A stretch of DNA of 64,000 bases from CAVTOO01 sp963736355 (GTDB lineage: Bacteria; Pseudomonadota; Alphaproteobacteria; Rhizobiales; Xanthobacteraceae), in assembly GCA_963736355.1 (NCBI GenBank), contig CAVTOO010000016.1, positions 1 to 64,000 on the forward strand, written 5' to 3'. Under the pieces are notes generated by a model that saw nothing but the letters and a program-made list of their open reading frames with translations, had not been told where the DNA came from and made no database searches. A program made the position numbers and the translations under genes. This document shows positions 55,551-64,000 of this stretch, in pieces. Position 1 is the stretch's first letter, and every line of letters starts with the position of its first letter.

Positions 55551-56633
55551 TCAATTGAAGTTCGCCTTCATCAACTCTCCAAGATGTTCTGTTTCCCAGT
55601 TCGCCGCGCAAGGCGCTCCGCGCGCGAATGTCATCGCCAGGCTTTTCGTGTCGTAAATCGCGGCTGAGACCGTATACGACCCGTCTCCGCTGCCGTGGCA
55701 GCAAAGACCCGCACGACCGGCGTCGCCGTGATCGGCCATCGCCGCCATTACCGCGTCAATTCCGTGAAGTCCAAGGCCGGCATCGATCATGGTCTGAAGC
55801 GCTGCGCTGCGTCCGAGGGTCGAACTCAACGCCGCGAGCGATATTCGTTTTGCGAGCTGATCGACGCCTTCGTGTCGAAAATGATTGGTACGGAATACTG
55901 CACCGGCGCGATCGACATGAACGGCATCGGCGAACAGCTCAACTGCCGCCACCGCACCCGTTGCATCGGCCAGTATCAGGCTGCCACCGCCTGCATGCCG
56001 CACGCTTGCGATAAAGTTGCACGCTTCATCGACTGTCCGGCACGTGCTCAGAAGCCTCGTCATCAGGAAATAACGCGGCCATCCTGTGCCATAACGCGGC
56101 GCAGAAATCGCCGTGTCGGCCAGCGCGAATCCCGCTGCGTTCATGCCCGAGGAGTATGCGCCTGGGATACCGAGTGTTCCGACGCATAGCAGCGCCCCGC
56201 CTTGAATCCGGTCGCCGAGATGCAGGAAGACTTCCTGTCCTTGCCGATGCAATCCGCTGAGGTCGCGATTCTTGGCAAGAACCGCACCGCCATCCGGTAG
56301 CGGACGCGCCCACGCCGAGCAGCCGTCGGTCTCATAACGACCGGACAAGATCGACAGATGCATGAGAGAAAACAGCGTGCGCTCGGGTACCTGGAATCCC
56401 TCGCACACACCACGCAGTTCCGCGAGTTCGTCCTCGCAGTGCTCTTCGGAAAACGCCATCTGCCGATCGAGATAGCGCTGTGCCGTGTTCGAGCCGAGCA
56501 CCGGAAACGCCGATTTAAATCGATCCTCGAGCGTGATTCGCACCCCTCCGATATCGACGCCGGCCTCGCTCGCCTGGGCACGGCCGCGCTGGAATGCGGT
56601 CCCCACAAGCCTTATCGGGTGAAGCCGCTTCAT
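55551..56633 (-). CDS. C45 family autoproteolytic acyltransferase/hydrolase (Ntn-hydrolase fold)
   Basis: Ntn-hydrolase of the acyl-CoA:6-APA acyltransferase (AAT, C45) family, 360 residues from ATG 56633, which overlaps the upstream ATPase stop (ATGA). A longer frame to 56735 lies inside that ATPase gene and is rejected. The self-cleavage site and nucleophile is Cys105 in ETDGCSAWARPLPDG; LAKNRDLSG, IPGAYSSGMNAAGFALADTA and VFRTNHFRHEG are typical. Members cleave or transfer acyl groups on amides and peptides. As the last gene of a dipeptide-importer operon it probably processes the imported N-acyl or peptide compound. Intact. Confidence 0.9.
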   Translation of the reverse strand: MKRLHPIRLVGTAFQRGRAQASEAGVDIGGVRITLEDRFKSAFPVLGSNTAQRYLDRQMAFSEEHCEDELAELRGVCEGFQVPERTLFSLMHLSILSGRYETDGCSAWARPLPDGGAVLAKNRDLSGLHRQGQEVFLHLGDRIQGGALLCVGTLGIPGAYSSGMNAAGFALADTAISAPRYGTGWPRYFLMTRLLSTCRTVDEACNFIASVRHAGGGSLILADATGAVAAVELFADAVHVDRAGAVFRTNHFRHEGVDQLAKRISLAALSSTLGRSAALQTMIDAGLGLHGIDAVMAAMADHGDAGRAGLCCHGSGDGSYTVSAAIYDTKSLAMTFARGAPCAANWETEHLGELMKANFN

Positions 56634-57643
56634 ACGGATGTCGACCCATGAAGATGGCAGGAAACCTCGTGCCCTCCTCCGATTGTCGTCTGCTTCGGAG
56701 GCACGGTTGAACAGTGCGCCATCGCTACCGGGCACCGCGTATGAAACCGGCAGCCCGCCGGCGGATTCAGCGGAGACGGGATATCGCCCTTGAGCCGTAT
56801 CCGGTCTTCGGAGCTGCGGCGCTTCAATCTTGGCGCGGCAGCAATCAATCCCTTTGTATATGGGTGGGCGGGACGATTCAGAATGTCTTCGCGCGTTCCT
56901 ATTTCAACGATTTCGCCGAGATACATCACCGCGACACGGTCGGCGAGCCGGCCGACGACTGCGAGGTCGTGGCTGATGAACAGATAGGTGAGGCCGAATT
57001 CCTTTCGAAACTGAAGCAGCAGTTCGATGATCTGCGCCTGGATGGACACGTCCAGCGCCGACACGGGCTCGTCGCAGACGACGAACTCCGGCTGCAGGAT
57101 CAGCGCGCGCGCGATGCCGATGCGCTGACGCTGGCCGCCGGAGAACTGGTGCGGATAGCGACGCAGATGGTCCGGCGACAGGCCGACCTTTGGCAAGAAT
57201 TCGGCGGCACCTGCTTCGGCCTCCTTCGCCGACAGCCCCTCGTGCAGCCTTAAGGGCAGGCCGACAATCTCCCCCACCGAGCGGCGCGGATTGAGCGAGG
57301 CGTACGGGTCCTGGAAGATGATCTGCATGCGCCGCCGGTAGCGCCGGAACGCGCTCTTCCGGCAGGCGCGATATCTCGATGCCGTCGAAACGTGACGTCG
57401 AACCGTCGTCCGCGCGATGCAGATTCAGAACGCGTCCGCCCGAGCGTTGACTTGCCGCAGCCGGATTCGCCGATCAGGCCGAGTGTCTCGCCGCGCGCGA
57501 TGGAGAGATTGACCCCGTGAAGCGCCCGGACGAGCGAAGGCGGTCCGCGCGCGATGCCGGTCAAGCAAGCGTCGGTCGCAACGGGAAGTTCTTCGAGACG
57601 GACTCGATGGACGAAGAGCGGAGAGCCGCGCGCGCTCAGTCAT
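56630..57643 (-). pseudogene. dppF: Peptide ABC transporter ATP-binding protein, DppF type (frameshifted)
   Basis: Second ATPase of the dipeptide-type importer, about 335 residues. ATG 57643 overlaps the DppD stop. The first third is split over frames: [20 protein letters not shown] and GCGKSTLGR (Walker A). From 57328 the frame is clean: [40 protein letters not shown] (signature), FVVCDEPVSALDVSIQAQII (Walker B), LTYLFISHDLAVVGRLADR and the oligopeptide-family C-terminus GCRFHTRCPVAMAHCS, whose cysteines are typical of this group. Overlaps the acylase start. Confidence 0.88.
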
Positions 57644-58651
57644 TGGCCACCTCCCTGAGCTCCGCAGGCAGCGTGCGTGGCGATGTTCGCCGCAGGCCGC
57701 CAGGGCGACCGGGACGCGACAGGTCTCGCTCGCCATGCTGCAGCGGGCAAGAAACCGGCAATACGCCGGCAGGTTCGCGGCGGACGGAACCTGACCCGGG
57801 AATCGGCGCGGATCGGCAGGTCGATCGTGTCGAGGCTCGGCATCGATGCGAGCAGTCCGCGTGTATAGGGATGCATTGGCCGCGCGATGACGTCTGCGGT
57901 CGGCCCCTCCTCCACGACCTGGCCGGCATACATCACCATCACCCGGTCGCATGCTCGGCGACGACGCCGAGGTCGTGGGTGATCAGGACGACGCTCATGC
58001 CGAGCTCGCGCGCGTAGCTCGGCGATCAGCTCGAGCACCTGCGCCTGGATCGTGACGTCGAGCGCGGTCGTCGGCTCGTCGGCGATCAGCAGGCGCGGCC
58101 GGCAGGCCAGCGCGATGGCGATCATGATGCGCTGGCGCATGCCGCCCGAGAACTGGTGCGGATAGTCGTCGAGGCGGCTCGCCGCGGCCGGGATGCCGAC
58201 CAGCCGCAGCATCTCGACGCGCCTTGGCTGGCGCGCCTCGGCCATGCGGCGCGGGCGAGCGTCTCGTCATGCGCCAGCATCACCTCGGCGATCTGCTCGC
58301 CGACGGTGAAGCGCCGGGTTGAGCGCCGTCAGCGCGTCCTGCATGGTCATGGCGATGTCGCTTGCCGCGCATGGCGCGCCGATCCGCCGTCGTCGAGCGC
58401 GCGCAGGTCGCGCCCGTCGAAGACGAGCTCGCGCGCCGTCGACGCGGCCCGGCGGACGCACCAGCCCCATGACGCTGAGGAAGGTGACGCTCTTGCCCGA
58501 GCCCGGATTCGCCGACGACGCCGAGGCATTCGCCGCGCTCGACACGTCCAGCGACACGTCGTCCACCGCGCGTGACCAGCCCGGCGCGCGTGGGGAAGGT
58601 GGTTCGCAGCCCCTCGACGTCGAGCAGCGGCGTTTCGGCGGCGGCGCTCAT
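57640..58651 (-). pseudogene. dppD: Peptide ABC transporter ATP-binding protein, DppD type (frameshifted)
   Basis: First ATPase of the importer, about 335 residues. ATG 58651 (MSAAAETPLLDVEGLRTTFP) overlaps the DppC stop. Pieces in different frames: [19 protein letters not shown] (Walker A side), [35 protein letters not shown] (signature), [20 protein letters not shown] (Walker B), and [20 protein letters not shown] followed by [15 protein letters not shown]. At least four single-base breaks are present in very GC-rich sequence. All family motifs survive, so error is likelier than decay. Confidence 0.87.
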
Positions 58652-59550
58652 TCCTGGATCCTCGGGTCGAAGGCGTCGCGCAGGCCCTGGCTGGCGACGT
58701 TGATCGCGAGCACGAGCAGCAGGATGGCGAGGCCGGGGAAGGTCGAGACCCACCAGGCGTCGATCATGAAGGCGCGGCCGTCCGCCACCATCGAGCCCCA
58801 GGAGGCGGTCGGCGGCTGCACGCCGAGGCCGAGGAAGGACAGGCTCGCCTCCAGGATGATGACGTGCGCCATGCGGATGGTGGCGACGACGATCGACCGG
58901 CGACAGGATGTTGGGCAGGATCTCGCGCAGCATGATGTGCCGGCGCGAGGCGCCCAGCGAGCGCGCCGCCTCGACATATTCGAGCTCGCGCGCGGCCAGC
59001 GTCTCGCCGCGCACGACGCGGCAGGGGATCACCCATTCCTTGTAGACGAGCGCGAGGACGATGTTCTGGAGGCCCGGCGCCCATCATCGCCATCAGGCCG
59101 ATGGCGAAGATCAGGTAGGGAAAGCCGAGCAGGATATCGACGAGCCGCGAGATGACCATGTCCACCCAGCCGCGCAGATAGCCGGCGGCGAGCCCGGCGA
59201 GGATGCCGACGGTGGTCGCGATCAGCACGACGACGCGCGCCGATGAGGATCGAGACGCGCGCGCCGTAGATGATGCGCGAGAGGATGTCGCGCCCGAGCG
59301 CGTCGCAGCCGAGAGGATAGCGCCCATTCGCCGCCGCAGCCAGGCCGGCGGCTGCAGCCGGCGGAACAGGTCGGTCTCGTTCGGGATCGTGCGGCGCGAT
59401 CCACGGCGCGAAGATCGCGGCCGCAGCACGAAGAGCAGCACAACGAGCGGCGCCAGCCACGCGCCAGCCGGTTGTCGCGGAAGTCGCGCGAGGCCGGCGT
59501 GAAGACGGAGATTCGCCGCGCGGCTGGGCAGCGACGGCGACCGCGCTCAC
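58648..59550 (-). pseudogene. dppC: Peptide ABC transporter permease, DppC type (frameshifted)
   Basis: Inner-membrane permease, about 300 residues, GTG 59550 overlapping the DppB stop. Fragments: the early FAPWIAPHDPERD region, PLGCDALGRDILSRIIYGAR (the conserved start of the transport domain), VDMVISRLVDILLGFPYLIF, GETLAARELEYVEAARSLGA with SRRHIMLREILPN (EAA loop), and the end LLLVLAINVASQGLRDAFDP. At least four single-base slips. Pairs with DppB to form the channel. Confidence 0.86.
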
Positions 59551-60574
59551 AGCTGCACCCTCGGGTTCAGACGGTGTAGAGGATGTCGGCGACGAAGTTC
59601 AGCAGCACGTAGGTCACCGCGTAGAGCAGCACCGCCGCCTGCACGAGCGGGTAGTTGCGCCTGAAGATGCTCTCGACGACGAGCCGCCCGAGGCCCGGCC
59701 AGCCGAACACCGTCTCGACGATCATGTTGCCGCCGAGCAGCGAGCCGGTCTCGATCGCGGCGACCGTGACGGTCGGGATCAGCGCGTTCTTCGAGCGCGT
59801 GGCGGCCGATGACGCGCGCGCGGCTCAGGCCCTTGGCCTCGGCGAAAGCGACGTAGTCCGCGCGCAGCACCTCGATCATCGAGGTGCGGGTGACGCGCAT
59901 CAGGACCGCCGCCATCGGCAGCGCCAGCGTGAGCGCCGGCAGCGATGATGTGGCGCAGCGCCTGCCAGGAAGCTGTCGAGCCGGCCCGCGCAGCAGCGTG
60001 TCGACGAGCAGGAGATCCGGTGACTCGGCGCGCACCTCGCTGGCGAAGCCGATGCGGCCCGGACACGGGAAACCAGCCGCAGGTTCACGGCGAACAGCAG
60101 GATCAGCAGGATGCCGAACCAGAAGCCCGGCAGCGACACGCCGAACAGCGAGCCGACCGTGGCGATCCGGTCGAGCAGATCGATTCTTCCTGACGGCGGC
60201 CAGCACGCCGAGCGGAATGGCGATGACCAGCGACAGGATCAGCGCCGCCAGCGTCAGTTCGATGGTCGCCGGCAGGCGTTCGCCGATGACGTCGATGACG
60301 GGCCGGCGGTGGAAGAAGCGACAGGCCGAAATCGCCGTGCACGGCGTTGCCGCAGGAAGACGAAGAAGCGTTCGTGGATGCGGCCGGTCGAGCCCCATGT
60401 CGTGCCGCAGCGCCGCTTCCTGCTCGGGCGTGATCGGCTGAGTCGCCCGAGCATGATCTCGACCGGGTCGCCCGGCGTCAGCGTCATCATCAGGAAGACG
60501 ATCACGCTGACGCCGAGCAGAACCGGGACGAGCTGGAGCAGCCGTTCGACAAGGCGCCCAATGCTCATCGGCAT
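59547..60574 (-). pseudogene. dppB: Peptide ABC transporter permease, DppB type (frameshifted)
   Basis: Inner-membrane permease, about 340 residues. ATG 60574 (MPMSIGRLVERLLQLVPVLL), with ATG 60568 as an alternative. GVSVIVFLMMTLTPGDPVEI is the family N-terminal motif. PATIELTLAALILSLVIAIP, LPALTLALPMAAVLMRVTRT and SMIEVLRADYVAFAEAKGLS (EAA loop) follow in several frames. At least five single-base slips; stop at 59547 shared with the DppC start. Same class as the permease at 1-897 but part of a different importer. Confidence 0.86.
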
Positions 60575-60600
60575 TGCGGCACCGCCGCAGGTATCGCGCG

Positions 60601-62169
60601 TCAGTCGACGCAGGCGTCGTGCAGGTTGATGCGTGCGTCGGCGGCGGCTGCCAGCCCTTCAGGCGCTTGGAGACGCCGTAGATGTCCTGCGGCAGCCACA
60701 GGAAGACCCAGGGCGCGTCGGCGTTCACGATGGTCTGCGCCTCCTTGTACATCGTCGGCGCGCTTGGCCTGATCGACCTCCGTCTCGGCGGCGTCGAGCA
60801 GCTGTGTCGACCGCGCGGGTTGGAGAAGCCGGCAGAGTTGCCGCGGCCCTTCGTGCGCAGGGTCGGCACGAAGATGTCGGACGGATCGAGCGAGCCGTTG
60901 CCCCAGGAGGTGAGGTAGATGTCGCGCTCGGCCCGCTTGTCGGCCGTCGCTCCACATCGGCGCAGATGACCGCGCCTTCCCACACCTGCACCTTGGTGCG
61001 GATGTCGGACTCGGCCAGCAGCGAGGCGATGGCCTCGGCGGTCTCCTTGAACGCGCCTTCGACGTCGATCGTGACGTCGATGCCGTTCGGGATAGCCGGC
61101 CTCGGCGAGCAGCTTCTTCGCCAGTCTCCGGGTCGTACTTGTACTCGGGCAGCTTGTCGTTGAACGCGAAGGCGTCCGGGCTCATCACGCCGTTGAGAGA
61201 CGTCGCCTTGCCTTCCAGGATGCGATCGATGATCAGCTTCCGGTCGACCGCGTGGTTGAGCGCCTTGCGCACGCGCGGGTCGTCGAACGGCTTCTTGGCC
61301 ATGTTCGAGCGCGATGAAGAAGGTGCGCGTGCCGTTGACCGTCATGACCTTCGCGCGCTCGCTCGCCTCGACCTGCCGGATCGCGGAGGCCGGCAGTTCG
61401 TTGATGATGTCGACCTCGCCGGCCAGCAGCGCGGCGACGCGCGAGGAATTCTCCGGGAATGATCTTGAAGATGAGCCGATCGGGCTGGCCGGGCCGACCG
61501 GAGGAATTGCCGGCGAGCCGCCGATAGTAGTCGGGATAGCGCTCCATGATGATGGAGTCGCCGTTGCGCCATTCGACCAGCTTGAACGGGCCGATGCAGT
61601 CGACCTGGTCGCGAGCGCCGGCATCGCCGACCTTCTCGGCGAAGGCCTTGGAGACCATCTCCTGGAACGGCAGCATGGCCGGCAGGATCGCCCACGGCTC
61701 CGACAGCTTGAGGCGCACCGTCCTGGCAGTCGACCAGTTCGGTTTCCTTCAGCGGCCCGAGCAGGCTCTTGCGCGGGCTGGTCTGGCCGCCCATCGCATT
61801 CGTCTTGGTGAGCCGGTCGAGGGTGAACTTGACGTCCTCGGCGGTCAACGCCGCGCCGTCGTGGGACTTCAGATCCGTCGCGGATCTTGAATTCGTAGGT
61901 CTTGTCGTCGACCTGCCGATAGGACTCGGCGAGTTCCGGCACGACCTTCATCGCGAATCGCGCGTCAGCAGGCCGTCGTACATGTTGCGGATGATCGTCT
62001 CGGTCTCGCGGTTGCGATGGTTGGCGGGATCGAGCGTCTGGGCATCCTGACTGAAGCCGACGCGAATCTCGGCACCATCAGCTGGAGCGGACAAGAACGC
62101 TGCGAAAGCCAGGGCCGGAATCATGAAACCGGACCTTGCCACGTTCCTCAGATACGATTTCATTGTCAT
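60601..62169 (-). pseudogene. dppA: Peptide ABC transporter substrate-binding protein, family 5 (frameshifted)
   Basis: Periplasmic receptor, about 522 residues. ATG 62169 (MTMKSYLRNVARSGFM) has GGGGAGA upstream; earlier in-frame ATGs lack it. Signal peptide through about APADGA, then EIRVGFSQDAQTLDPANHRN and ETIIRNMYDGLLTRDS. Other frames give LTAEDVKFTLDRLTKTNAMG, DCIGPFKLVEWRNGDSIIME, RVAALLAGEVDIINELPASA and DPRVRKALNHAVDRKLIIDR. At least six single-base breaks. First gene of the leftward dpp operon, divergent from the D-glutamate-cyclase-like gene, with a GntR-type motif between. Confidence 0.87.
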
Positions 62170-62330
62170 TTCTCCCCTGCTGCCTTCGGCCTTGAACTGC
62201 CGGACGTCGATCGCCTGCGGCACATTCGAAAGACCCCTCCGCGTGAGAAACTGATGCGACGCGGCCGCACATGTTACCGAAGCAAACCGGCCCCCCGGTC
62301 TCAAGTCAAGTATAAAATTAGGTTGTATGA

Positions 62331-62350
62331 ATGTACGGACAAATGTATGT
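62331..62350 (+). promoter_or_regulatory. Candidate GntR/HutC operator, copy 2
   Basis: ATGTACGGACAAATGTATGT, the same ATGTACG-N7-GTATGT as at 54645-54664. It lies between the dpp receptor gene and the D-glutamate-cyclase-like gene, which also argues that the latter starts at 62375 rather than at the ATG at 62327. Confidence 0.6.
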
Positions 62351-62374
62351 CTGGCAACAGGATTGGATCAGGCG

Positions 62375-63406
62375 ATGACGCTCGAAGGCCAGATCATGAG
62401 GATTGGCGAACAGATCGACCGGGTTATCAGCGCCGACGTTGGCGCGCGCGGCGTGATCGACGCTCTTTATTCTGCGGCACGTCGGCAAAGCGCGCTGCCT
62501 CTCAGTCTGGCTGCAGCCCGGACCATCCAGGAGCGAGCCAAGCCGGGCCAGCCGGTCATCCTATTAACCGGGTGGCCTGATCGGCCCGGGGTCAGCGCGG
62601 AAATTGCCGAAAGCGACGGCCCGGTCGGCACGGCAGCGCTGGCACGTGCCATTCACGCGGCGACAGGCGCCGTACCGCTGGTGCTGATTGAAGAGAAGCA
62701 GATCCGTCCGATGGCGGAACTGATGCTCGCCGCCGGATTTCGGGTGCAAAGCCTGGAGGAGTGCAGCAGAGCGGCCAGCTATCGCGCACCTATCCATGCT
62801 GCGGCCGTGGGCGCCCTTCCCGTCGATGTGGAAGAAGCGGCGGCAATGGCCAAGCAGATGCTTGCGACGCTGGCGCCGGCGGCGGTGATTTCCATCGAAA
62901 AGGGCGGGATGAACGACGCCGGCCAGATTTCGACAAGTCTTGGCGCCGACACGACCGACTCCCACGGCAAGGCGGATTTCTTCATACGCGAAGCGACCGC
63001 GCGAGGGATTGCCACGATTGGCGTGGGCGATGGCGGCAACGAACTTGGGATGGGCGTCATCCGCGACGACATCGAGGCAAAGCTGCGACACGGCAAGACA
63101 TTTGCGCCCAGTCAGAAAGTCGACGTTCTGGTTGCAGCCGCAGTGTCCAACTGGGGCGCCTATGGAATTGCAGCCTGCCTTGCAGCGCTCACGGGTCGAA
63201 TGGAAGTCTTTCACACCGCCGACCAAGAGGAAGAGATGCTGAGACGAGCCGCCGCGGCCGGTTTCATCGATGGCGTCACCGGCTGGGTCGAGCCGAGTGT
63301 CGATGGAATCCCGCTCGCTGCGCAACGCTCCATCGTCGAGCTTTTGGGGACCATCGTGCGGCTCGGCATCAATCCAAACAGAAAGCAAAGTCCGTTGCTC
63401 GGCTAG
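62375..63406 (+). CDS. D-glutamate cyclase-like (DUF4392) protein
   Basis: Cytoplasmic protein of 343 residues of the DUF4392/D-glutamate cyclase C-terminal family. Known members convert D-glutamate to 5-oxo-D-proline. ATG 62375 (MTLEGQIMRIGEQIDRVIS) is chosen because an operator-like motif covers the upstream ATG 62327. Motifs: GQPVILLTGWPDRP, AAVISIEKGGMNDAGQIST, GIATIGVGDGGNELGMGVI and VAAAVSNWGAYGIAACLA. Intact. It diverges from a peptide importer and precedes an AtuA-like gene by 57 bp. Whether the substrate here is D-glutamate is inference from the family. Confidence 0.85.
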   Translation: MTLEGQIMRIGEQIDRVISADVGARGVIDALYSAARRQSALPLSLAAARTIQERAKPGQPVILLTGWPDRPGVSAEIAESDGPVGTAALARAIHAATGAVPLVLIEEKQIRPMAELMLAAGFRVQSLEECSRAASYRAPIHAAAVGALPVDVEEAAAMAKQMLATLAPAAVISIEKGGMNDAGQISTSLGADTTDSHGKADFFIREATARGIATIGVGDGGNELGMGVIRDDIEAKLRHGKTFAPSQKVDVLVAAAVSNWGAYGIAACLAALTGRMEVFHTADQEEEMLRRAAAAGFIDGVTGWVEPSVDGIPLAAQRSIVELLGTIVRLGINPNRKQSPLLG

Positions 63407-63463
63407 TCAGCCGACATCAGAGGCTTGAAGTCTTCAGTTCTCACCAACATCGGCAGCAACAAC

Positions 63464-64000
63464 ATGGCTTCAGTCAAGATCATCTGCCCCAACGGCCACC
63501 TCGGCTTTGCACCGTCCAGACCGGAAAGTTTCGCGCGGGGCGTTGCCACTTCTCCCGACTTCATCGCCGCGGATTCCGGCAGCGACGATATCGGGCCGGG
63601 TCCGTTGGGTTCCGATACCTCGACCAGCCCGCTCGCATGGCAGACGCACGATCTGGAGATGATGCTGCTGGCTGCGCGAAAGCTGAACGTGCCGATGATC
63701 ATCGGCTCGGCGGGCGACACGGGTACGAACAGCCGCGTCGATCTTTTCGTAAAGATCATCCGTGAGCTGGCTAAAAAGCACAATCTCGCTCCGTTCAAGC
63801 TCGGCTATTTCTATTCTGAGGTGAGCAAGGATTTCCTGCGGGACAAGATTCGATCCGGTGATGCGATCGAAGGTCTTGATGCGCGCCCGGCTCTGACGGA
63901 GTCCGAGCTTGATGCGACGGAACGCGTCGTTGCCATGGCCGGCGTCCATCCCTTCCGCAAACTGCTTGAAGGGGGTGCCGACGTCATCATCGGCGGACGC
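63464..64000 (+). CDS. AtuA/DUF1446 family protein (partial, runs off right edge)
   Basis: N-terminal about 179 residues of a protein of the acyclic-terpene-utilisation AtuA-like (DUF1446) family, open to the window edge. Starts at ATG 63464 (MASVKIICPNGHLGFAPSRP) without a strong ribosome site; similarity already begins there. It continues PDFIAADSGSDDIGPGPLGS, PMIIGSAGDTGTNSRVDLFV and RKLLEGGADVIIGGR. In the family this half is often followed by a second subunit or domain acting on hydroxy-acyl substrates, with poorly known chemistry. It is codirectional with the D-glutamate-cyclase-like gene. Confidence 0.8.
   Translation, partial: MASVKIICPNGHLGFAPSRPESFARGVATSPDFIAADSGSDDIGPGPLGSDTSTSPLAWQTHDLEMMLLAARKLNVPMIIGSAGDTGTNSRVDLFVKIIRELAKKHNLAPFKLGYFYSEVSKDFLRDKIRSGDAIEGLDARPALTESELDATERVVAMAGVHPFRKLLEGGADVIIGGR

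Noticed and set aside
58319..59155. 278-codon plus-strand frame opposite dppD/dppC
   Set aside because: Low-complexity Arg/Ala-rich translation with no domain; the minus strand carries clear permease and ATPase motifs in broken frames.
1..64000. CRISPR arrays, tRNA or rRNA genes, prophage or transposase genes
   Set aside because: No regularly spaced repeats, no cloverleaf or rRNA-like stretches, and no transposase or integrase motifs were seen on either strand.

Overview
This is a GC-rich (about 60-65%) chromosomal window that looks like an alphaproteobacterium of the Hyphomicrobiales (Bradyrhizobium/Xanthobacteraceae type). The assignment is an inference from gene content: many ABC importers, orphan Bug-type (TctC-like) receptors, family III CoA-transferases, acyl-CoA enzymes and one-gene-per-cluster regulators. 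No rRNA, tRNA, CRISPR array, transposase or integrase was recognised. Almost every gene is catabolic or a transporter, so the window reads as an accessory catabolic island made of regulator-headed modules.

Layout. (1) 1-2569: peptide/nickel-type ABC importer parts (receptor, permease) divergent from an RpiR regulator, which leads an amidohydrolase and a D-threonine-aldolase-like PLP enzyme (2869-6201). (2) 6226-12467, leftward: two Bug receptors, a PaaK-like CoA ligase, an amidohydrolase, an SDR and a leaderless NMT1-like binding protein, divergent from an IclR gene with a perfect palindrome between them. (3) 13.4-27 kb: a MarR-centred module. SMP-30 lactonase, an SsuABC-type importer, an SDR and a TauE/SafE exporter run left. 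A CoA-transferase, a fused enoyl-CoA hydratase/3-hydroxyacyl-CoA dehydrogenase and a thiolase run right. A second SsuABC-type importer converges on the thiolase. Three copies of a GTGATCAC-centred palindrome tie these units together. (4) 27.5-42.4 kb, leftward: PrpD family, two Bug receptors, two aldehyde dehydrogenases, an alpha/beta hydrolase, an MBL hydrolase, a BKACE enzyme, a LysR regulator, a GST and an FbpABC-type importer. (5) 43-51.7 kb: SDR, ThDP enzyme, LVIVD-repeat protein, amidase, polysaccharide-deacetylase-fold hydrolase and Bug receptor, divergent from a second IclR. (6) 52-64 kb: CoA-transferase plus glutaryl-CoA-dehydrogenase-type enzyme divergent from a GntR/HutC regulator, then a complete dppABCDF-type importer ending in an Ntn-hydrolase acylase, divergent from a D-glutamate-cyclase-like gene and an AtuA-like gene. 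A 20-bp motif is shared by the two divergent promoters of this block.

Quality caveat. About half of the genes carry one or more single-base frameshifts, often in short homopolymer runs, while the protein similarity continues in the neighbouring frame. In the junctions inspected I found no stop created by a substitution. This pattern fits uncorrected sequencing or assembly indels better than true gene decay, and it is densest at 52-62 kb. Such genes are given as one full-span entry of type pseudogene, meaning broken as sequenced. Real remnants appear limited to 13368-13627 and perhaps 42584-42946 and 43769-43918.
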